33,831 nt of DNA from an uncultured Prevotellaceae bacterium. GTDB lineage: Bacteria; Bacteroidota; Bacteroidia; Bacteroidales; Bacteroidaceae. The notes under the pieces were generated by a model. That model ran no database searches. It saw only the letters and a program-made list of their open reading frames with translations, and was not told the DNA's origin. This document shows positions 17,131 to 25,840 of the stretch, piece after piece. The stretch is taken from contig ONNV01000017.1 of assembly GCA_900319225.1 (NCBI GenBank), positions 1 to 33,831 on the forward strand, given 5' to 3'. Positions within the stretch are counted from its first letter, which is position 1, and the number at the start of each line of letters is the position of its first letter. Position numbers and translations under genes: made by a program.

Positions 17131-17277
17131 CCCAAAAGGGGCCAAAGGGGACGGTTCTGTTTGGCCCCTTTCCGGGAAACTAAAAAGCAGTGAGGGTATC
17201 AACCTTCACTGCTTCTGTTTATGTAAGAATAAAAGGGGCCAAACAGAACCGTCCCCTTTGGCACCCTTTTGGGTCAT
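17127..17277. repeat. TGACCC-ended inverted-repeat element (MITE/REP-like)
   Basis: The arms 17127-17171 and 17232-17277 are inverted copies differing by one base insertion. They share the features ATGACCCAAAAGGG, GGGGACGGTTCTGTTTGG and CCCCTTT. The 60-bp centre holds its own hairpin with a T-rich tail. The element fills nearly the whole gap between convergent genes and supplies the stop codon of the GH57 gene. The GGGACGGTTCTGTTTGG motif resembles sequences associated with REP/RAYT-type elements, but no transposase is present. Confidence 0.85.
17185..17220 (+). terminator. Hairpin terminator inside the inverted repeat
   Basis: AAGCAGTGAGGG-TATCAA-CCTTCACTGCTT forms a 12-bp stem with one G-T pair, followed by CTGTTT. 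It would end the debranching operon. Confidence 0.6.
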
Positions 17278-17280
17278 TGA

Positions 17281-18717
17281 TCAAAACTTTGACCTGATTG
17301 TCTTAATCTTTATCGGGGTGCTGCCGCCTATCAGTTTGGCCTGTCGCATATCAGTGTCAATACTGTAGCTTATTACGGCATTCTTTGAGTCAAGAGTGGG
17401 TTTTACGGGAACCAGCAGTACCTTGTTCCAGTCCGGATTGGCTGCCTCAAATGCGTTGGCATCGGCATTGTTGGCGGTCATCCACTCCTCACGCTCGCTG
17501 TATATGGTCTCAACCATTGCGGCGATGTTGTCATATGAGTATGTGCCGTATTTGGTTGAGTAGACAGCTGCCATTGATTCCATGCCGTCTATGGTGCTGT
17601 TCCTGGAGAAGAACTCCTGAGCCTTGTCCTTACGGATAAGCAGCAGGTAACTGGGCAGGGCGGGTTTGTATTTGTTTGACGGTGTCACTGCCGTTGAAAA
17701 GCGTAACTGAGCGGCGTTGAGCACGTAACCGTCAACCTTCATGCTGTCAATGGGTAGTGTTATCTCAGTGAGCAATCCGAACGGGCCGCGAATCCAGCTG
17801 CAGCTGTTGTCGGCAAGCTCAGCGTCCAGCCCGGTCCATTTGAATGAGTTGAGCTGCATCACCTCCTTGTTGCCGGGGAACTCGGCCATGGCCGATATCA
17901 GGGCAGGCTCGTCATCGTCATTGAGGCCGATATACTTGAAATTGACCTCAAGTATGGTGCGGTCTACGTAAAGCATGGTGCCGTCACCTTGTGAGCAGCG
18001 TACATAGAGGCCCTTCATGACGTTTTTCATGAATGACTCGGAGTCAGCAAAGTAGTGCCTGCGGGCCGGATCATAATAGGCCTCAAGTATGAACTTGGCG
18101 ATTGAGTCGGGCAGGGGGATGACTATCTTGGGGTAGTAATTGCTCTGGTAACGTACGGAGTCATTGTCCTGCAGGTTCCATCCGGATGCGGTGTATGTGA
18201 CCAGAGGCTTGCTCATGTCACAGAACTGGGTCAGGTCCGTGTTGGGATAGTACTTGATATCCGTGTCAAGCAGGCTGTCCAGCTGGAAAATCTCAATCCT
18301 GATGGGGTTGGCGGGATCACCCAGATATTTTGAATAGTATATCTTGATGTTTGCGTAGTAGGGCTTCTGGTCACCCAGAGTGTCTATGAACCACTGCGGG
18401 AACTTATGGTCACCTATTCCATATACGGAGTCGGCCAGCTGATAGTTCTCCATGCATGCCAGCTGAGTTATGTATGCAGCCTCTAAACAGGCTCCGCTCT
18501 CCTGCTCGGTAAAACGGCCCAGATTGCAATGCGAGGAGATTATGGTAAGTGAATCTGCTGACTTTATGGTGCGAGACGTAGCAAAGCATGAGTCTGCCTT
18601 TACGTTAATCACATCATCGGGTGGGGTAAGGGATCCGCCCAGACCGGAGGTATCTTCATCACAAGATATCAGAAACAGGACGGCAAGTATGCCTAAGACC
18701 GTAGTCTTGATATTCAT
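17281..18717 (-). CDS. DUF4270 lipoprotein
   Basis: The 478-residue protein begins with a lipoprotein signal (lipobox LFLISC, Cys19) and then matches the DUF4270 family of Bacteroidetes surface or outer-membrane lipoproteins. Typical features are an acidic N-terminus (CDEDTSGLGG), AAYITQLACMENYQLADS with a repeated SDS-like strand pattern, and the run of beta strands around YYSKYLGDPANPIRIEIFQL. The function is unknown. It lies 15 bp after the glycogen-synthase gene in the same orientation, a neighbour pair that recurs in Bacteroidetes genomes as far as recalled. The ATG at 18717 is preferred over the TTG two codons upstream. Confidence 0.87.
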   Translation of the reverse strand: MNIKTTVLGILAVLFLISCDEDTSGLGGSLTPPDDVINVKADSCFATSRTIKSADSLTIISSHCNLGRFTEQESGACLEAAYITQLACMENYQLADSVYGIGDHKFPQWFIDTLGDQKPYYANIKIYYSKYLGDPANPIRIEIFQLDSLLDTDIKYYPNTDLTQFCDMSKPLVTYTASGWNLQDNDSVRYQSNYYPKIVIPLPDSIAKFILEAYYDPARRHYFADSESFMKNVMKGLYVRCSQGDGTMLYVDRTILEVNFKYIGLNDDDEPALISAMAEFPGNKEVMQLNSFKWTGLDAELADNSCSWIRGPFGLLTEITLPIDSMKVDGYVLNAAQLRFSTAVTPSNKYKPALPSYLLLIRKDKAQEFFSRNSTIDGMESMAAVYSTKYGTYSYDNIAAMVETIYSEREEWMTANNADANAFEAANPDWNKVLLVPVKPTLDSKNAVISYSIDTDMRQAKLIGGSTPIKIKTIRSKF

Positions 18718-18732
18718 AAACAAGCGTGTTTA

Positions 18733-19527
18733 TCAGATTTTGTCGTAGAATGCGTTTACTGCATCGGCATCGGTATTGCCCTCAAGTACGGGTTTGCCAA
18801 TCTGCTTGGCATATGCGGGCAGGGATGCGTCAACATCGGGATGGTTGCATATTACACCGTCAGAGAACTCAATTGCCTTTTTCATGACAGTATTGAAATC
18901 TATGGGAGTCTGGAATGTGCCCACATCGCCGGGGGTCATATCCTTGGTGGGTATGATGTCCGGGTATTTGTCATGGAAATTGTTCTTGAATGCCTGGTCA
19001 TACAACGAATATACAATCTTTGACTCACGGAACGCAGGTTCTTCGCGATAGGCGGTCTTTACATAGAGCGGAATCAGTGCGGAGAGCCATCCGTGGCAGT
19101 GTATGATATCGGGGTTCCAGCGCAGTTTCTTTACGGTCTCAAGTACGCCACGGGCAAAGAAGATGGTACGCTCATCATTATCCTCATACTCCACACCGTC
19201 CTTGTCAGTTACCTGGAGGCGGTTCTGGAAGAAATCCTCATTGTCAATGAAGTATACCTGAATGCGTGCCGACGGCAGTGATGCCACCTTTATTATGAGC
19301 GGATGGTCCGTGTCATCTATGATCAGGTTCATACCTGAAAGACGTATTACCTCATGCAGCTGGTTGCGGCGCTCATTGATGTTACCCCATTTAGGCATGA
19401 ATGTACGTATATCGTTGCCCAATTCCTGAATTCCCTGAGGCAGCTGCCTGCAGTAATCAGCCATTTGAGACTGACTTACAAAGGGTGAAATCTGATCAGC
19501 AATGATAAGGATTTTCTTTTCGCTCAT
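18733..19527 (-). CDS. Single-domain glycogen/starch synthase (GT5-type N-terminal domain)
   Basis: The 264-residue protein matches only the N-terminal (acceptor-side) GT-B domain of glycogen synthases. It opens with [20 protein letters not shown] and contains [26 protein letters not shown]-like and DNEDFFQNR segments. The C-terminal nucleotide-sugar domain is absent. This short form is widespread in Bacteroidetes, so it is not a truncation; whether it is catalytic, or helps the separate GT4 enzyme, is unclear. It is divergent from panC. An ADP-glucose donor is assumed from the family. A TAnnTTTG-like box lies near 19541-19548. Confidence 0.82.
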   Translation of the reverse strand: MSEKKILIIADQISPFVSQSQMADYCRQLPQGIQELGNDIRTFMPKWGNINERRNQLHEVIRLSGMNLIIDDTDHPLIIKVASLPSARIQVYFIDNEDFFQNRLQVTDKDGVEYEDNDERTIFFARGVLETVKKLRWNPDIIHCHGWLSALIPLYVKTAYREEPAFRESKIVYSLYDQAFKNNFHDKYPDIIPTKDMTPGDVGTFQTPIDFNTVMKKAIEFSDGVICNHPDVDASLPAYAKQIGKPVLEGNTDADAVNAFYDKI

Positions 19528-19602
19528 AGAGTGTATCTTTCAAAATTATATGCGAAGATACTAAAAAAAAATCTGATTTTGGCAAGCACTTTGACCGAAT
19601 CT

Positions 19603-19633
19603 TTTGATATCCCACAAATATTCACTTATTTTG
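19603..19633 (+). promoter_or_regulatory. Promoter of panCD
   Basis: TTTG (19603-19606), a 19-bp spacer and TTATTTTG (19626-19633, one mismatch from TAnnTTTG) lie 20 bp before the panC ATG. This position supports the start at 19654 rather than any upstream start. Confidence 0.5.
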
Positions 19634-19653
19634 CGGACTTTTTCAACTGTATT

Positions 19654-20502
19654 ATGATAAAGGTAATAACAACAGTAAAAGAACTTAAAGAGGCACTGGC
19701 TCCCTGCCGTGAGGCTGGGAAGTCAATAGGACTAGTGCCTACGATGGGTGCTCTCCATGAAGGACATGCATCACTGGTACGTCGCTCAGTAGCTGAGAAT
19801 GACATAACCGTTGTAAGTGATTTTGTAAATCCCACGCAGTTCAATGACAAGAATGACCTGCAGAACTATCCCCGTACACTGGAGGCCGATTGCCAACTCC
19901 TGGATAAGGTTGGTGCACAGTTCGTGTTCGCTCCATCGGTAGAGGAGATGTATCCGGAGCCCGATACCCGCACATTTGATTTCACACCTCTGGATAAGGT
20001 AATGGAGGGGCCCAACCGTCCCGGCCATTTTAACGGTGTCGCACAGATTGTAAGCAAACTGTTCTATGCCGTTGAGCCTGACCGCGCCTATTTTGGTGAG
20101 AAGGATTTCCAGCAGCTGGCTATCATACGTGAGATGGTCCGTCAGCTGGGTATCAAGATAGAGATTGTAGGCTGTCCCATCGTCCGTGAGGAGGACGGCA
20201 TGGCTCTGAGCTCACGTAACATGCTCCTGAGCAAGGCCGAGCGTAAGCTTGCAGCCAATATTTCACGCGCTCTCTTTGAGAGCCGTTACTACGCCCGTCA
20301 CAACACTCTGGCTGCAACACGCCAGTATGTGATTGACACCATCAACTCTCATGACGGACTTGAGGTTGAGTATTATGAGATTGTTGACGGCCGTACCCTG
20401 CAGCCTGTTGCCAACTGGGATGCATCGGACTATATTGTAGGTTGTGTAACCGTACACTGCGGTAAGGTTAGACTTATTGATAACATCAAGTATAAGGAGT
20501 AA
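19654..20502 (+). CDS. panC: Pantothenate synthetase
   Basis: PanC ligates pantoate and beta-alanine with ATP to give pantothenate, the precursor of coenzyme A. The 282-residue protein has full family length. It shows [11 protein letters not shown] (28-38, the HxGH nucleotide motif), [10 protein letters not shown] and the [11 protein letters not shown] loop. The ATG at 19654 starts [15 protein letters not shown], which matches the usual family start; an earlier in-frame start at 19531 would add 41 unlikely residues. Its stop overlaps the panD start (TAATG), so the two are coupled. Confidence 0.95.
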   Translation: MIKVITTVKELKEALAPCREAGKSIGLVPTMGALHEGHASLVRRSVAENDITVVSDFVNPTQFNDKNDLQNYPRTLEADCQLLDKVGAQFVFAPSVEEMYPEPDTRTFDFTPLDKVMEGPNRPGHFNGVAQIVSKLFYAVEPDRAYFGEKDFQQLAIIREMVRQLGIKIEIVGCPIVREEDGMALSSRNMLLSKAERKLAANISRALFESRYYARHNTLAATRQYVIDTINSHDGLEVEYYEIVDGRTLQPVANWDASDYIVGCVTVHCGKVRLIDNIKYKE

Positions 20503-20828
20503 TGTTACTGACTGTTCTTAAATCCAAACTGCACCGCGTAAAGGTGACCGATGCCAATATCAACTATATTGGCAGCATAACTATAGACGGCAACTGGATG
20601 GATGCAGCCGGCATTATTGACGGCGAGCAGGTTCATGTGGTGGATGTCACCAACGGAGCCCGTCTGGTTACTTATGTTATCCGCGGGGAGCGCGGGTCAA
20701 AGTGTATCTGTTTGAATGGGGCGGCGGCTAGGCTTGTGTCTATTGGTGATACGGTTATTATTATTGCTTATGCTCAGGTTACCCCGGAGGAGGCTAAGAC
20801 GTTTAAACCTACGGTCGTTATCCCGTAA
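20502..20828 (+). CDS. panD: Aspartate 1-decarboxylase proenzyme, C-terminus shortened
   Basis: PanD converts aspartate to beta-alanine, the substrate of PanC. It is a pyruvoyl enzyme made by self-cleavage at Gly24-Ser25, and here YIGSITID shows both residues. Lys9, Arg54 and Tyr58 are present. At 108 residues it is about 8-10 shorter than most family members, ending FKPTVVIP where homologues continue a little further. The repeat copy B begins at the stop codon, so the tail may have been replaced by insertion or deletion. Core residues are intact, so activity is likely. Confidence 0.92.
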   Translation: MLLTVLKSKLHRVKVTDANINYIGSITIDGNWMDAAGIIDGEQVHVVDVTNGARLVTYVIRGERGSKCICLNGAAARLVSIGDTVIIIAYAQVTPEEAKTFKPTVVIP

Positions 20829-20848
20829 TTCCATCCGGCGGATTTCTC

Positions 20849-20873
20849 GCGCCTTGGGCGCTCGGTCTTTTTT
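20849..20873 (+). terminator. Terminator of panCD within the repeat
   Basis: GCGCC-TTG-GGCGC followed by TCGGTC and six T, 20 bp after the panD stop. Confidence 0.6.
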
Positions 20874-21117
20874 GACTTTTATGGCCCTTTGGGCCTAAAA
20901 AGTCGCTAGCTGGAATGTCAAGACATTCCTTGACCTCATTTTAGTTTCCTTCGGAAACACCCATCTTCCAGATGGGTTAGTCTGCGTATGGCGGCGACGC
21001 CCCAAATCCGTTCCGCGACATTCCATTTTATTCCATGTCGCTCCACTCTGCCGGCCTTCCAGGCCGGGTAAAATTAAGGCCTCGCTAGCTTTGCTCGCGA
21101 GGCCTTAGTTTTACTGG

Positions 21118-21199
21118 GTGCAGCTGGAAACCTTTTTATACCTTGGGTGGTGCAGCTGGAAACCTTTTTATACCTTGGGTGGTGCAGCTGGAAACCTTT
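21118..21199 (+). repeat. 32-bp tandem repeat array
   Basis: Two exact 32-bp units (21118-21149, 21150-21181) begin GTGCAGCTGGAAACC and end ATACCTTGGGTG. A third partial unit (18 bp, 21182-21199) then diverges. Copy A at about 4650 has only one such unit, so B has gained two. Confidence 0.9.
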
Positions 21200-21278
21200 G
21201 TGCACCTAGGTATACCTAGCTGGAAACCGAGTGCGGATTTGGGTCACGCACTTGGAAACGCAGGTGCGTTGGTATTGT

Positions 21279-22457
21279 TTATCCTAACATTGTGAGGAGG
21301 ATACCTGCTGCTACAGCTGAACCTATCACACCAGCAACGTTGGGACCCATGGCATGCATGAGCAGGAAGTTGCTGGGGTTCTCCTCCTGACCAACCTGCT
21401 GTGATACGCGGGCAGCCATAGGAACGGCTGATACACCGGCGGAACCGATAAGCGGGTTGATCTTCTCCTTTGAGAATACGTTCATCAGCTTGGCAAGCAG
21501 GATACCACCTGCAGTACCGCAACCGAATGCAACGATACCCATTGACAGGATCATGATTGTACGGATGTTGAGGAATGAACTTGCTGTTGCGGTAGCACCT
21601 ACGGTAAGACCCAGGAATATCACAACGATGTTCATCAGCTCATTCTGCATGGTCTTGCTAAGACGGTCTACAACACCGCACTCCTTAGCCAGGTTACCCA
21701 GCATGAGGCAGCCGATAAGCGGGGCTGCATCGGGCAGGATAAGAGCCACGATGGTGGTGATGGCAATCGGGAAGATAATCTTCTCGGTCTTGCTTACGGG
21801 ACGCAGCTGGCTCATCTTGATGGCACGCTCCTTCTTGGTTGTCAGGGCACGCATGATAGGCGGCTGGATAACCGGAACAAGAGCCATGTATGAGTATGCT
21901 GCGATGGCGATAGGACCAAGCAACTGGGGAGCAAGCTTTGATGTCAGGAATATTGATGTAGGACCATCGGCACCACCTATAATACCTATAGAACCGGCCT
22001 CTGCCTCGGTAAAGCCCATGGCGTTGGCGGCAAGGAATGTAAGGAAGATACCCAGCTGAGCGGCAGCACCCAGGAGCAGGCTCTTGGGGTTGGCAATCAG
22101 AGGTCCGAAATCTGTCATGGCACCTACGCCCATGAAGATGAGGCAGGGATATACACCGGCTTTTACACCTATGTACAATATATCAAGCAGACCACCGTGG
22201 CTCATGATAGCACCATAGCTGTGATAGTAGGGACTGCTTTCGTCCAGGAATGCTGTCCAAAGCTCTGAGTGGTACATCTCTGCACCGGGCAGGTTGGTAA
22301 GCAGCATACCGAATGCGATGGGGAGCAGCAACAGCGGCTCATACTGCTTCTTGATGGCCAGGTAGAGCAGGAAGAAACTGATGAGAAGCATCAGTCCCTG
22401 CTGCCAGGTCATATTCATGAAGCCCATCTTACCAAAGAATTCAAGAATATCAGCCAT
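21279..22457 (-). CDS. mmdB: Na+-pumping decarboxylase beta subunit (methylmalonyl-CoA/oxaloacetate type)
   Basis: This 392-residue integral membrane protein of the OadB/MmdB/GcdB family couples decarboxylation of the carboxybiotin carrier to Na+ export. It has multiple hydrophobic segments and the signature [19 protein letters not shown], where the Asp lies in the proposed Na+/proton site. Length fits the family. It is the last gene of the five-gene cluster, 30 bp after the biotin-carrier gene. The methylmalonyl-CoA rather than oxaloacetate assignment rests on the upstream epimerase and CoA-type alpha subunit. Confidence 0.93.
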   Translation of the reverse strand: MADILEFFGKMGFMNMTWQQGLMLLISFFLLYLAIKKQYEPLLLLPIAFGMLLTNLPGAEMYHSELWTAFLDESSPYYHSYGAIMSHGGLLDILYIGVKAGVYPCLIFMGVGAMTDFGPLIANPKSLLLGAAAQLGIFLTFLAANAMGFTEAEAGSIGIIGGADGPTSIFLTSKLAPQLLGPIAIAAYSYMALVPVIQPPIMRALTTKKERAIKMSQLRPVSKTEKIIFPIAITTIVALILPDAAPLIGCLMLGNLAKECGVVDRLSKTMQNELMNIVVIFLGLTVGATATASSFLNIRTIMILSMGIVAFGCGTAGGILLAKLMNVFSKEKINPLIGSAGVSAVPMAARVSQQVGQEENPSNFLLMHAMGPNVAGVIGSAVAAGILLTMLG

Positions 22458-22487
22458 TTCTTTTACTATTCAAATTGGAAATGTTGA

Positions 22488-23216
22488 TTAACCCAGAACA
22501 ATGAGCAGGTCATCCTGCATTACGTTCTGTCCGGCGGTTACGGCAATCTTGGTTACCTTACCGTCGCGGTCAGCCATAACGGCATTCTCCATCTTCATAC
22601 TCTCAAGTGTAAGCAGGGTGTCACCCTTCTTTACATCCTGGCCCTCAGATACGAGCACCTTGATGATTGAACCGGGCAGGGGGCTGGTTACCTTGTAACC
22701 GGCTGCGGGTGCCTCGGCTGCCTTGGGGGCTGCGGCCTTGGGAGCCGGAGCAGCCTTGGGAGCGGGTGCAGCAGCAGGTGCGGGCTCTGCGGCGGGAGCT
22801 GCGGCTACAGCCTCAGTCTCAAGCTCAAGCAGCTTGTCATCCTGCATAACGGTCTTGCCGGGCTCTACCAGTATACTCTTTACAGTACCGTCGGCCTCGG
22901 CGCAAACGTTGTTCTCCATCTTCATTGACTCCATGGTAAGGAGAATGTCGCCCTTCTTTACAGCCTGTCCGGCCTTTACCAGAACTTTTACTATTGATCC
23001 GGGCAGCGGTGACTTTACGGTCATTACGCCGGCGGGACGTGCTGCAGTTGATGCTGACGCAGCGGCGGGGCGGGCTGCTACAGCGGGAGCCTGCTCCTTC
23101 TCAATCTCTACCTTGTAGGTCTTGCCGTTCAGTGTAACCTCGGCAAAGTTGTCCTCAAGTTCATTGACGGCAGCGTTGTACTGCTTGCCTTCTATTGTAA
23201 ACTTAAACTCTTTCAT
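22488..23216 (-). CDS. mmdC: Double-domain biotin carrier protein of the Na+ decarboxylase
   Basis: This protein carries biotin between the carboxyltransferase and the membrane pump. Its 242 residues contain two biotinyl domains. The first is about 65-135 with ESMKMENNV, Lys99. The second is about 172-242 with ESMKMENAV, Lys208. They are separated by an Ala/Pro-rich linker (about 137-172) with PAPKAA repeats. The N-terminal 45 residues (EFKFTIEGKQYN) are the usual start of these carriers. Most homologues have a single domain of about 140 residues. Both lysines sit in perfect MKM motifs, so both are likely biotinylated. It is encoded between the gamma and beta subunits. Confidence 0.92.
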   Translation of the reverse strand: MKEFKFTIEGKQYNAAVNELEDNFAEVTLNGKTYKVEIEKEQAPAVAARPAAASASTAARPAGVMTVKSPLPGSIVKVLVKAGQAVKKGDILLTMESMKMENNVCAEADGTVKSILVEPGKTVMQDDKLLELETEAVAAAPAAEPAPAAAPAPKAAPAPKAAAPKAAEAPAAGYKVTSPLPGSIIKVLVSEGQDVKKGDTLLTLESMKMENAVMADRDGKVTKIAVTAGQNVMQDDLLIVLG

Positions 23217-23300
23217 TAAAATTTCATTTTAATAGATTGTAGGCTGCGCCTCAGTATAAGAACAAGTTCTTCTACATTCGGCTTGCACTACAATTCATAG

Positions 23301-23651
23301 TTAACGATCTAGGTTATTCATTCCATATAATTTGGAATTCCATCCTGAGCGCTCTACTCTCTTGATATGAATCTCGGTGGGCTCTACGTCATGTACTCCG
23401 TTAAAGTACAGATGCAGTGCCATTGCTATAGCTGCCAGGTCATCATCGGCCGATGAGATGGCCGTAGCTGCGGGTGCTGCTGCAGGAGCTGCTGCCTTGG
23501 GGGCATCGGCCTTAGGAGCCTTAACTGCACCGCTGATAACTGATCCAAGCAGTTTCAGGATGAAGATAAGAACCACCAGAAGTGCAATGACCATGCAGAA
23601 ACCTACTCCTGTAACCATCCACACGTGAGGCCAGTTTATTGCAAGTATCAT
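23301..23651 (-). CDS. Na+ decarboxylase gamma subunit (OadG family)
   Basis: This 116-residue protein has one N-terminal membrane helix (about 10-37, VTGVGFCMVIALLVVLIFIL), then an Ala/Pro/Lys linker (43-60). A soluble segment (DDDLAAIAMALHLYF, residues about 68-83) matches the OadG family, which anchors the alpha and beta subunits. It starts 12 bases after the stop of the alpha-subunit gene. An 84-bp gap separates it from the biotin-carrier gene. Confidence 0.85.
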   Translation of the reverse strand: MILAINWPHVWMVTGVGFCMVIALLVVLIFILKLLGSVISGAVKAPKADAPKAAAPAAAPAATAISSADDDLAAIAMALHLYFNGVHDVEPTEIHIKRVERSGWNSKLYGMNNLDR

Positions 23652-23663
23652 AATATCCGGCTT

Positions 23664-25220
23664 TTAGAGTGGAATGTTGCTGTGTTTCTTGAGCGGGTTG
23701 GTCAGACGCTTGGTCTGCAGCATCTCAAATGCGCGGACAACGCGTGCACGTGTAAACCTGGGCTCAATTACATCGTCAATATAACCGCGGTTGGCAGCCT
23801 GGTAGGGAGATGCGAATTTCTCCTTGTAAGCAGCCTCCTTCTCGGCAATGAATTTCTTCTTCTCCTCGGGATCCTCGATAGCCTTGAGAGCCTTGGCCTC
23901 AAGTACGCCAACTGCACCGCTGGCACCCATAACTGCAATCTCGGCGTTAGGCCAAGCGTAGCAGAGGTCACCGCGCAGCTGCTTGCAGCTCATTACGATG
24001 TGTGAACCACCGTAAGACTTACGTATAGTTACGGTTACCTTAGGAACGGTAGCCTCACCGTAAGCGAACATCAGCTTAGCACCGTGATCTATGATACCGG
24101 CGTACTCCTGACCTGTTCCGCAAAGGAATCCGGGAACATCGACCAGGGTAAGGATCTGGATATTGAATGCATCGCAGAAACGTACAAACCTTGCGGCCTT
24201 ACGTGAAGCGTCGCAGTCAAGCACACCTGCAAGCCAGTTGGGCTGGTTGGCTATGATACCGGTTGAGCGGCCGTTGAAACGGGCAAAACCGCAGATTACG
24301 TTCTTGGCGAAATCCTTCTGAACCTCCATGAAGTCACCGTTATCTACGATTGAGTAGATGATGTTCTTCATATCGTAAGGTTTGTTGGGATCGGCCGGAA
24401 CCATATCGTTCAGAGCGTCCTCCAAGCGTGCGGGGTCATCGGTGCACTCAACAACAGGAGCCTCCTCCATGTTGTTCTGCGGGATGAAGCTTACCAGACG
24501 GCGAACCTCCTTAACGGCCTCCTCCTCAGTTGCGGCAACAAAGTGTGTTACACCTGACTTGGTTGCGTGAACGCGGGCACCGCCCAGCTCCTCAACTGTT
24601 ACGTCCTCACCGGTAACGCTCTTTACTACCTTAGGACCTGTAATGAACATGTATGAGTTCTGCTCGGTCATCATGACAAAGTCTGTCAGGGCAGGGCTGT
24701 ATACTGCACCGCCGGCGCAGGGGCCGAATATTACTGAAATCTGGGGGATAACGCCCGATGCCAGGATGTTGCGCTCAAAAATCTCACCGTAACCGGCAAG
24801 TGCGCAGGCGCCCTCCTGGATACGTGCACCACCTGAATCGTTCATGCCGATAACGGGAGCGCCCATCTTCATGGCCATATCCATAACCTTGCATATCTTC
24901 TGTGACATGGTCTCAGAGAGAGAACCGCCGATAACTGTGGCATCCTGTGCGAATACAAATACCAGACGGCCGTCAATTGTACCTGAACCAACGGCTACGC
25001 CGTCACCCAGGAATACCTTCTTCTCCATACCGAAGTCTGTGCAACGGTGTGTCAGGAACATGTCCACCTCCTCAAATGATCCCTCGTCAAGAAGCATGTT
25101 TATACGCTCGCGGGCAGTGTAGCTGCCTTTAGCGTGATGCTTCTCAATCGCTTTCTCGCCGCCTCCGGCCATTGCCTCGGCGCGCTTGTCTACCAGCTTC
25201 TGAAGCTTGCTGTTTTCCAT
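23664..25220 (-). CDS. mmdA: Methylmalonyl-CoA decarboxylase alpha / acyl-CoA carboxyltransferase
   Basis: This 518-residue carboxyltransferase is of the PccB/AccD5/MmdA family with two crotonase-like halves. It shows the oxyanion GGARIQEG and FGPCAGGAVYSPALTDF in the N-half, and VDVPGFLCGTGQEYAGII and RKSYGGSHIVMSCKQL in the C-half. It moves the carboxyl group of methylmalonyl-CoA to biotin, giving propionyl-CoA. The start is ATG 25220 (MENSKLQKLVDKRAEAM); an ATG at 25253 would overlap the upstream epimerase gene. Neighbouring beta, gamma and biotin subunits point to the Na+ decarboxylase rather than a propionyl-CoA carboxylase. Confidence 0.9.
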   Translation of the reverse strand: MENSKLQKLVDKRAEAMAGGGEKAIEKHHAKGSYTARERINMLLDEGSFEEVDMFLTHRCTDFGMEKKVFLGDGVAVGSGTIDGRLVFVFAQDATVIGGSLSETMSQKICKVMDMAMKMGAPVIGMNDSGGARIQEGACALAGYGEIFERNILASGVIPQISVIFGPCAGGAVYSPALTDFVMMTEQNSYMFITGPKVVKSVTGEDVTVEELGGARVHATKSGVTHFVAATEEEAVKEVRRLVSFIPQNNMEEAPVVECTDDPARLEDALNDMVPADPNKPYDMKNIIYSIVDNGDFMEVQKDFAKNVICGFARFNGRSTGIIANQPNWLAGVLDCDASRKAARFVRFCDAFNIQILTLVDVPGFLCGTGQEYAGIIDHGAKLMFAYGEATVPKVTVTIRKSYGGSHIVMSCKQLRGDLCYAWPNAEIAVMGASGAVGVLEAKALKAIEDPEEKKKFIAEKEAAYKEKFASPYQAANRGYIDDVIEPRFTRARVVRAFEMLQTKRLTNPLKKHSNIPL

Positions 25221-25236
25221 TTCTTTATTATTGTGT

Positions 25237-25650
25237 TTATTTGGGTTGTTCACAAATCTCAGTCAGCACTCCGCATGTTGATTTGGGGTGCAGGAAAGCA
25301 ATCATGAGGTTCTCGGCGCCCTTACGCGGCTTGAGGTCGATAAGCTGCAGACCGGCAGCCTCAGCCTCCTTAAGAGCCTCCTCAACACTGTCAACATTGA
25401 AAGCAACATGGTGAATACCGCCTCGGCCTCCGTTCTTCTCAATGAACTTGGCAATAGTTGACTCGGGGCAGGTGGGCTCCAGGAGCTCTATCTTGGTCTG
25501 TCCAACCTTAAAGAAAGCGGTCTTGACCTTCTGGTCTGCAACCTCCTCAATGCTGTAGCACTTACTGCCTGTCAAAAACTCAAAGAACGGCATAGTTGCC
25601 TCAAGAGAGGTCACTGCTATACCCAGATGCTCAATGTGTGATGGTTTCAT
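25237..25650 (-). CDS. mce: Methylmalonyl-CoA epimerase
   Basis: This 137-residue vicinal-oxygen-chelate protein interconverts (R)- and (S)-methylmalonyl-CoA, allowing the decarboxylase to act after methylmalonyl-CoA mutase. The two beta-alpha-beta-beta-beta modules begin HIEHLGIAVTSLEATMPFF and GIHHVAFNVDSVEEAL. Candidate metal ligands are His8, His80 or His81 and Glu131. It is the first gene of the cluster, 16 bp before the alpha-subunit start. The mutase genes are not in the window. Confidence 0.93.
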   Translation of the reverse strand: MKPSHIEHLGIAVTSLEATMPFFEFLTGSKCYSIEEVADQKVKTAFFKVGQTKIELLEPTCPESTIAKFIEKNGGRGGIHHVAFNVDSVEEALKEAEAAGLQLIDLKPRKGAENLMIAFLHPKSTCGVLTEICEQPK

Positions 25651-25722
25651 AACTCTCTAGTAATTATAGTTAGTACTTGTTTAGATGATTGCTTGCCTTT
25701 GTCACTGTCTGTTAATAGGATA

Positions 25723-25730
25723 CAAAAATA
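25723..25730 (-). promoter_or_regulatory. -7 box of the methylmalonyl-CoA decarboxylase operon
   Basis: TATTTTTG on the minus strand matches TAnnTTTG, with a TTTT near 19 bp upstream as a weak -33. The leader would be about 70 nt. Confidence 0.45.
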
Positions 25731-25769
25731 CAAATTATACCTTATAATAAAAACGAAAACAATCTTAAA

Positions 25770-25840
25770 AGTGACCCATTAGGGACAGTCCCCCTGTGTC
25801 ATCTTGCATGTCACAGGGGGACTGTCCCTAATGGGTCATT
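25770..25840. repeat. TGACCC-ended perfect inverted repeat
   Basis: Arms 25772-25798 and 25812-25838 are a perfect 27-bp inverted repeat (ends TGACCCATTAGGGAC, inner CCCCTGTG). One mismatch, three more pairs and a 5-nt loop extend the stem. The nuclease gene stop codon is the TGA of its right end. It could also act as a transcription terminator for the nuclease gene, although there is no strong T tract. Confidence 0.9.

Larger units (their letters stand above)
20829..21271. repeat. Composite intergenic repeat, copy B
   Basis: This fills almost the whole 450-bp gap between convergent panD and the beta-subunit gene, with no gene. Modules in order: GCGCC/GGCGC hairpin and T tract; TTTTTTGACTTTTATGGCCC with a GGGCC partner; GACGCCCC segment (21000); perfect hairpin TAAGGCCTCGC/GCGAGGCCTTA (near 21074-21107); three-copy tandem array (21118-21199); then CTAGGTATACC and CAGGTGCG ends. 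It is the inverted counterpart of 4497-4906. Confidence 0.85.

Noticed and set aside
18733-19527. Truncated glycogen synthase pseudogene
   Set aside because: The single-domain form is the usual one in Bacteroidetes, and the reading frame is intact with a normal stop.
21118-21199. Possible CRISPR array
   Set aside because: The units are directly adjacent with no spacers, and no cas gene is present.
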